Below are positions 6,476-11,025 of a DNA stretch of 11,025 nucleotides, one piece after another. Below the pieces are notes generated by a model. It searched no databases. It worked only from the letters and a program-made list of their open reading frames with translations, and was not told where the DNA came from. How positions within the stretch are numbered: position 1 is the stretch's first letter; each line of letters opens with the position of its first letter. The DNA lies in NCBI GenBank assembly GCA_043788745.1, contig JAYVTO010000193.1, positions 1 to 11,025 of the forward strand, read 5' to 3'. Origin of the DNA: JBBQWZ01 sp043788745 (GTDB lineage: Bacteria; Acidobacteriota; Terriglobia; Bryobacterales; Bryobacteraceae). The position numbers were made by a program, and so were the translations under genes.

Positions 6476-7057
6476 ATGCCTGACCGTCTTTATCTCACCT
6501 ACACTCTGGCGACGCACGCCGCCGTCTCGATGGCACGGCATTTTGTGACGCTCGTGCTTCAGTTCCCCGTCTCCCGCCTGGCCAAAGCCGAATCCGCCTT
6601 GCGCGTGTTCCCTTTAAGCTTCGACCAGGCGCCGATCCTCGAACGCCCTTTTCTCCCGCCTATCGACGAAAATCTGTTCGGCGACACGCTTCGTGAATAC
6701 GCCAGTCCCGATCACGCTTTCGAGTTCGAAACATTCTGGGATCTCTGGCAGCACGACGGCAAGGATTGGCACGTCGGCCCTTCGCGCGTTCGCCTCACCG
6801 GCCACGGCACTGAGTTTGAAGACGTCGAGCCCGGCGAACATCTCGCCATCGAGTTCGGCCTCGAAGCGCAGTTCCTTCCCGATCCCGCCGACCGCGCGAG
6901 CCTTCGCACCGCGCAGTCCAACATTCGCAGCCTGCTGCATCTGGTGAGTCAACTCGATGCCGCCTTGCCGGTGCACAAGCGCAGGCTGTGGTCGGAGTCC
7001 GGCGAGAACTTCGCCGGGAAACTCGAATCGATTCTGCGGTCCGCCGAAGTGCAGTGA
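6476..7057 (+). CDS. protein of unknown function, 193 residues
   Basis: I do not recognise this protein. It has no signal peptide or membrane segment and should be cytoplasmic. The first part (MPDRLYLTYTLATHAA onward) looks mixed alpha/beta. The middle is rich in Phe, Trp and acidic residues (FEFETFWDLWQHDGKDWHVGP). The last 60 residues look helical (LHLVSQLDAALPVHKRRLW). It starts 7 bases after the PLP enzyme gene stops, so it is almost certainly co-transcribed. I chose ATG 6476 for this spacing; an ATG at 6530 is an alternative start. Its end lies 23 bases from the end of the convergent receiver gene. An uncharacterised cytoplasmic protein beside an exported enzyme is unexplained, and I assign no function. 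Confidence 0.72.
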   Translation: MPDRLYLTYTLATHAAVSMARHFVTLVLQFPVSRLAKAESALRVFPLSFDQAPILERPFLPPIDENLFGDTLREYASPDHAFEFETFWDLWQHDGKDWHVGPSRVRLTGHGTEFEDVEPGEHLAIEFGLEAQFLPDPADRASLRTAQSNIRSLLHLVSQLDAALPVHKRRLWSESGENFAGKLESILRSAEVQ

Positions 7058-7080
7058 GGCAGATCCGGCGGCACAATGCC

Positions 7081-7473
7081 TTACGCGCTCGCCGACTTCG
7101 GCTTCTTCAGCATCTTCGCCAGCATATCGGCCAGCATGCTCGGCAGATAGGGCTTCTGCAGGAACGCGATCTGCTTCGGTGCCGTGCCAGGAAACGCTTC
7201 CAAGCTAAACGGATACCCGCTCGATACAATCGCCGACAGACTTGGCCGCTTTGCGAGCATCTGCCGTAGCATCGCGTCGCCTTGCATGCCGGGCAGCGAT
7301 AGATCGCTCAACACCAAATCCCACCCGTCCGGATTCTCGTCGAATCGAGCCAAGCCGTCTTCGGCCGACAGCGACACGTCGATGACGTAGCCAAGCCGCT
7401 CCAAATACTTAGCAAGCAACCGCGTCACCGCCGCCTCATCGTCAACCAGAAGAAGGCGCGGCGCGTCGCTCAT
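7081..7473 (-). CDS. stand-alone response-regulator receiver protein
   Basis: This 130-residue protein is a single receiver (CheY-like) domain with no output domain. It has the acidic pair Asp11-Asp12 in LLVDDE, the phospho-acceptor Asp57 in LVLSDLSLPGMQG, the switch residue Ser84 in IVSSGYP, and Lys107-Pro108 in FLQKPY. It should accept phosphate from a histidine kinase that is not encoded in this window. FLQKPY is common in receivers linked to hybrid kinases. The ATG has AAGGG 7 bases upstream, and the gene begins 9 bases after the barrel gene ends, so it is the second gene of that operon. With no DNA-binding part it must act through protein contact or phosphate relay. Confidence 0.93.
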   Translation of the reverse strand: MSDAPRLLLVDDEAAVTRLLAKYLERLGYVIDVSLSAEDGLARFDENPDGWDLVLSDLSLPGMQGDAMLRQMLAKRPSLSAIVSSGYPFSLEAFPGTAPKQIAFLQKPYLPSMLADMLAKMLKKPKSASA

Positions 7474-7482
7474 GGCCTGCCC

Positions 7483-8820
7483 TTAGAACCACGAGATCGG
7501 CACTTCCGACGGACTAAACGTCACGCCGAAAGTAATTCGATTCGCGGTCCTCTTGAAGCCGGCCAGGTCGATCTGGCTTTGCCGGTAGTCGTAGCGCGCG
7601 GTTGCCTGCGTGAAACGGAATAGCCGGTAGCTCGCGTTTACGCCGCCCGTATATTGCGCGTATCCGGCCAACGTCTGTCCGATCGAGCCCAGCTTGGAGT
7701 AACCGACGGACGCACCAAAACTCGCCTTCTGAAGTCCCGTGTAAGAATACGAAGCGCCGTATGTCTCGCTCTGGGACGTCAAAAACACGCCGTTTCCAGG
7801 GTTTACCGCACGGCCTGCGTCGAACGAGATCGACGAAAGCCGGAACGCTCTCGTCAGGTTCATCGTGTAGCTCGGCAGAATGGTTTCCCGATAAAAGGCC
7901 TGAATCACGCTGCTCGTGCCCAACAATGCGGCAATCAACGGGTCGACTCCCACCCGTTGTAACCCCTGCGTTTTTGCCTGAAATGCTCCCGCGCTGAGAC
8001 CTAGTGTCCAGCGGCGGCCCAATTTCCGCTCAATGCCAGCTTGCAGCGTGTTGACGTCCGATTCGCCGAATGCTCTCGGAAAATCGTAATGCGTATAGGA
8101 ATAGTTCAACGAGATGGCAAGCGGCTTCGAGTGCTGATAGGTTGTTGAGCCGCGCAGCAGGTAACCGTTTACGCCCACCAGTGCGTTTGATCTCCGGCGG
8201 ACCGTGTAGGCGTCGCCGCCTGCCGAAAAGCTCAGCCGGGCGCTTTTTTGGTAGACGAAATCCGCACCCCCTTGTGCGGAGCTTGTTGGGTTGTTGAAGA
8301 GCAATGCGGTCGAACCAACGCCCGCCGGCGCATCCGCAATCCCGACCGCTCCGAATGTCCCCAGACCCGAACTTGTCGTTCCCCCGCGTCCCTTTAGACT
8401 GTAACGAAAGCGCTTGGTGACTTGCGTCGAAAACCCGATTTCAACAAACTGATCGGTTCCTGATAGAAACGTGTTGTTGGCGTACTGACGGTACGCGCCC
8501 CGGTAGTCTAGCCCCAGATTGCTCCGCCGCCACGATTTTGATCCGTACGCGCCGAGCGAGACTTCTACGCCATACAGACCCCTAACCGTCGGGATCTTGC
8601 CGGTTGTGTCTAGTGTGGCGGGAAGCAGGCCGTCGTCGTAAATGCCGTTGACTGCTGCAAACAGCCGAATCCCCACCGCGCGACCGCTCCGGTTCCCGAC
8701 CGACCCGGCGCCGCGACTCAACACACTTGGGCCTTGAAAGCCCCCGATTCCCTGCGAAAATGCCGGAAGCAACAGCAACAGGCCGCCAATCAAGAGTTTT
8801 CCAAGACGATAAGTAGACAA
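7483..8820 (-). CDS. outer-membrane beta-barrel protein
   Basis: This is a 445-residue exported protein predicted to form an outer-membrane barrel. The signal peptide MSTYRLGKLLIGGLLLLLPAFSQ is followed by many short stretches alternating polar and aromatic or hydrophobic residues (YSLKGRGG, SLNYSYTHYDF, ATARYDYRQSQIDL), and the chain ends in PISWF, the terminal aromatic used for barrel assembly. I chose TTG 8820 because GGAG sits 9 bases upstream on the minus strand (8830-8833) and the signal peptide then begins at once. An upstream in-frame TTG at 8859 would add 13 residues. I cannot name the substrate or family, and no TonB plug is seen. Its codon use looks less GC-rich than that of its neighbours. 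The receiver gene follows 9 bases downstream. Confidence 0.8.
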   Translation of the reverse strand: MSTYRLGKLLIGGLLLLLPAFSQGIGGFQGPSVLSRGAGSVGNRSGRAVGIRLFAAVNGIYDDGLLPATLDTTGKIPTVRGLYGVEVSLGAYGSKSWRRSNLGLDYRGAYRQYANNTFLSGTDQFVEIGFSTQVTKRFRYSLKGRGGTTSSGLGTFGAVGIADAPAGVGSTALLFNNPTSSAQGGADFVYQKSARLSFSAGGDAYTVRRRSNALVGVNGYLLRGSTTYQHSKPLAISLNYSYTHYDFPRAFGESDVNTLQAGIERKLGRRWTLGLSAGAFQAKTQGLQRVGVDPLIAALLGTSSVIQAFYRETILPSYTMNLTRAFRLSSISFDAGRAVNPGNGVFLTSQSETYGASYSYTGLQKASFGASVGYSKLGSIGQTLAGYAQYTGGVNASYRLFRFTQATARYDYRQSQIDLAGFKRTANRITFGVTFSPSEVPISWF

Positions 8821-8948
8821 ATCGATATTCTCCGAAGTGCTTCGAGCCGCCACAGGCAAGCCCGGCTAAACTAATAACTAAGAATAGTATACAGGGCTTG
8901 CTGCAAGGGAATCCACGCTCGCGGCATATCCCCTGCGAGGCGCCAACG
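8821..8948. promoter_or_regulatory. divergent promoter region
   Basis: These 128 bases separate the barrel gene (minus) from the DUF4139 gene (plus). The centre is AT-rich (8868-8893). GTATAC at 8887-8892 can serve as a -10 on both strands: TATACA on plus (8888-8893) and TATACT on minus (8891-8886). The minus-strand 9-mer CTGTATACT is identical to that before the exported-protein pair at 2897-2905. GAGG at 8937-8940, 8 bases before ATG 8949, is a plausible Shine-Dalgarno site for the plus gene. Good -35 boxes are not evident. Confidence 0.45.
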
Positions 8949-10967
8949 ATGCAACGTCTTTCTCCTTTCTTCGGAATCCTGCAGGCTATGCTGCTGGTCC
9001 ATTCCGGCCTGGCCGCCGAACTTCCCGTCCGCGAGGTCGTTCTCTTTAAACATGGAGTCGGCTACTTCCAGCGCTCCGGCGACGTCAAGGCCGGCGATAC
9101 GGCCCAGCTCGACTTCAAAGCCGACGAGATGAACGACGTCCTGAAGTCGCTTACCGTCGAGGAACGCGGCGGAGGCAAAATCACCGGCCTACGCTACGAC
9201 TCCTCCGACACGCTGGAGAACAAACGCCAGAAGTTCCCCTTCGTCGTCGGCGACAACCAACCGCTGTCCGCCTTCTTCGACTTCCTCAAGGGCGCGCGCG
9301 TCGAAGTGAAGACCGGCGATCAATCCGTCTCCGGCGTCGTCCTCAGCGGACGCAATATCGTCGCCACCAACTCCGCGCCCGAGCGTGAACTTCTGTCGAT
9401 CCTCACCGATTCCGGCGACATCCGTACCGTCGACCTCGCCTCGGCTTCCGCCATCCGCTTCGCCGACGCCACCCAGCAGGCGTTGCTCAAAGACTATCTG
9501 TCTTTGCTCAATCAATCGCGTTCGAAAGACAAACGCAGCGTCTACATCGATTCGACGTCAAGCGCCGCCCGCCGCCTCGCCGCCAGCTACATGGTGCCGA
9601 CAGCCGTTTGGAAATCGAGTTACCGCCTGATCTTCGGCACTGCCGATCAGCCCACCCTCGAAGGCTGGGCCATCGTCGACAACACCACCGGCGAAGATTG
9701 GAACAACGTCCAACTCGCCGTCGTCTCCGGCCGCCCCGTGTCGTTCATTTCGCGCCTCTACGAGCCCCGGTATCGAACGCGCCCGGTGAGCGAACTCGCC
9801 GAAGAAGGCTACGCCGCGCCGATGCTCTTCGAAGGAGCCATGAGCAAGTCCGTCGCCGGACCCGCCATGCTCGCGGCCGCCGCTCCGCCGCCGGCTCCCG
9901 AGGCACGCGGCCAGATGTTCCGTCGCGCCGAAGCCTCGCAAATGATGGAGGTCTCCGCCGACCGCGTCGACATGGCCTCGAACATCGCCGCCACCGCGCA
10001 AGGCCGCGAACTCGGCGATCTCTTCGAGTACCGCTTCGCCACGCCCGTCACCGTCAAGAAGAACGAATCCGCCATGCTGCCCTTCCTGCAGCAGAAAGTC
10101 GGCGCGCGAAAGCTCCTCATCTACACGCAGTCCATGGGCGTCAATCCCATGAGTGCCGCGGAGATCATCAACGCCACCGGCAAGACGCTCGACGGCGGGC
10201 CCATCACCGTCTATGACACCAACGCCTACTCCGGCGAGGCGCTGGTCGAAACCATCAAGAGCGGCGACAAGCGGCTCATCTCCTACGCGACCGATCTCGG
10301 CACGCGCATCACGACGGCCTTCGACTCTTCGCGCGACCTCGTTCGCGAAGTGCACCTCCGCCGCGGCATCCTCACGACGAAGAACGCCATGCAGGAAACC
10401 AAGACGTTCACCATTCGCAACGTCGATCCCAAAGCCAAAACGCTGATCGTCGAACACGCGCAGCGTCCCGGCTACACGCTGCTCACTATGAAGGCGACCG
10501 AAACCACGATCAATTCCTATCGCTTTGAAGTCAAGCTATCCCCCAACGCGACCGACAAGTTCGCCGTCACCGAGGAGCGCGTCTACGACACCAGCACGTC
10601 CGTCTCGAGCTTGACCAACGACGTGCTCGTCACCTACTTGCAGAACAAGGCGCTCTCGCCCGAAGGCAAACAGCAGCTCGAAGCCATCGCCGCGAAGAAG
10701 CGCGAAGTGGCCGCCACTAGCAACGCGAGCAATACCGCGCAGAACCAGATCAACTCGCTGACCAACGATCAGGGCCGCATCCGCAGCAACATGGAGAGCC
10801 TCAATCGCGTCACCGGCCAGCAGGATCAGGTCCAGCGCTACGCCCGTCAGCTTGCCACCGTCGAAGGCCAGATCGCAACCGGCCGAGACACGCTCAGTGA
10901 ACTCAGCAAGAAGAAAGCCGCCCTCGATGCCGAGCTAAACAACCTCATCGAGAAAGCAAGCTTTTAG
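8949..10967 (+). CDS. secreted DUF4139-domain protein with C-terminal coiled coil
   Basis: This is a 672-residue exported protein of unknown function. The signal peptide (PFFGILQAMLLVHSGLAA) ends near residue 22 and supports ATG 8949 with GAGG 8 bases upstream; an earlier in-frame TTG at 8898 would bury it. The mature protein opens with LPVREVVLFKHGVGYFQRSG, an opening I associate with DUF4139 proteins. A beta-rich body follows, then an Ala/Pro linker at about 305-320 (AAAAPPPAPEARG), a second beta-rich region (FEYRFATPVTVKKNESAMLPFLQQ, about 355-380) and a helical C-terminus from about 560 that should be coiled coil (QLEAIAAKKREV, LDAELNNLIEK). DUF4139 assignment is from memory of the family. 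A periplasmic or envelope-anchored location is inferred. Two hairpins follow the stop. Confidence 0.72.
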   Translation: MQRLSPFFGILQAMLLVHSGLAAELPVREVVLFKHGVGYFQRSGDVKAGDTAQLDFKADEMNDVLKSLTVEERGGGKITGLRYDSSDTLENKRQKFPFVVGDNQPLSAFFDFLKGARVEVKTGDQSVSGVVLSGRNIVATNSAPERELLSILTDSGDIRTVDLASASAIRFADATQQALLKDYLSLLNQSRSKDKRSVYIDSTSSAARRLAASYMVPTAVWKSSYRLIFGTADQPTLEGWAIVDNTTGEDWNNVQLAVVSGRPVSFISRLYEPRYRTRPVSELAEEGYAAPMLFEGAMSKSVAGPAMLAAAAPPPAPEARGQMFRRAEASQMMEVSADRVDMASNIAATAQGRELGDLFEYRFATPVTVKKNESAMLPFLQQKVGARKLLIYTQSMGVNPMSAAEIINATGKTLDGGPITVYDTNAYSGEALVETIKSGDKRLISYATDLGTRITTAFDSSRDLVREVHLRRGILTTKNAMQETKTFTIRNVDPKAKTLIVEHAQRPGYTLLTMKATETTINSYRFEVKLSPNATDKFAVTEERVYDTSTSVSSLTNDVLVTYLQNKALSPEGKQQLEAIAAKKREVAATSNASNTAQNQINSLTNDQGRIRSNMESLNRVTGQQDQVQRYARQLATVEGQIATGRDTLSELSKKKAALDAELNNLIEKASF

Positions 10968-10972
10968 CAAGT

Positions 10973-10994
10973 GGTCGGACCACCAGGTCCGACC
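10973..10994 (+). terminator. hairpin after the DUF4139 gene
   Basis: GGTCGGACC (10973-10981) and GGTCCGACC (10986-10994) form a perfect 9-bp stem with loop ACCA, 5 bases after the stop codon. Only a TT follows, so it is not a canonical intrinsic terminator. It may still stop transcription, protect the message end, or be another dispersed hairpin. Confidence 0.5.
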
Positions 10995-11001
10995 TTCCGC
11001 C

Positions 11002-11025
11002 CCGAGGCGCGACCATAAGGTCGCG
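11002..11025. repeat. dispersed hairpin repeat, copy 2
   Basis: This matches 2747-2770 at 23 of 24 bases. The visible stem is CGCGACC (11008-11014) with GGTCGCG (11019-11025) around loop ATAA; copy 1 has GTAA. The element is cut by the window edge and probably continues. Confidence 0.75.

Noticed and set aside
9558..10457. A 299-codon minus-strand frame opposite the DUF4139-type gene.
   Set aside because: It is an antisense shadow of a GC-rich gene, with no ribosome site or family motif.

Overview
The window is GC-rich chromosomal DNA of a Gram-negative bacterium. An outer-membrane beta-barrel gene, several Sec or Tat signal peptides and short hairpin repeats scattered between genes support this. 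The protein styles and the repeat style resemble Acidobacteriota (Bryobacterales/Solibacter-like), but that placement is inference from memory, not a database result. I see no rRNA, tRNA, CRISPR array, transposase, phage gene or plasmid function.

Layout. Bases 1-134 hold only an upstream region with a short direct repeat. Bases 135-2591 (+) encode a secreted S9-family serine peptidase that closely resembles plant chloroplast glutamyl endopeptidase (S9D). A gene-free stretch of about 320 bp follows, with dispersed repeats and hairpins. Bases 2913-4282 (+) hold two overlapping genes for small exported helical proteins that look like diverged tandem paralogues. A cysteine-cluster (YkgJ/UPF0153-type) protein on the minus strand (4283-4789) abuts them tail to tail with no spacer. 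A second gene-free stretch of about 440 bp carries another copy of the same dispersed repeat. Bases 5227-7057 (+) form a two-gene unit: a Tat-exported class V PLP enzyme of the isopenicillin-N-epimerase-like type, then a 193-residue protein I do not recognise. On the minus strand, 8820 down to 7081 is a two-gene unit of an outer-membrane beta-barrel protein followed by a stand-alone response-regulator receiver. Divergent from it, 8949-10967 (+) encodes a secreted DUF4139-type protein with a C-terminal coiled coil. The window ends in two hairpins, the second being another copy of a repeat seen near 2750.

Working together. No single pathway links the genes. The common theme is the cell envelope: five of the eight genes encode proteins with export signals for the periplasm or outer membrane. 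Several genes have a -10-like hexamer only 5-8 bases before the start codon, which suggests leaderless transcripts. Others have clear Shine-Dalgarno sites (the barrel gene, the receiver, and probably the DUF4139 gene).

I did not find a clearly novel defence or mobile system. The best leads are the exported paralogue pair, the repeat families, the barrel-receiver operon, the plant-like peptidase and the unrecognised protein beside the exported PLP enzyme.
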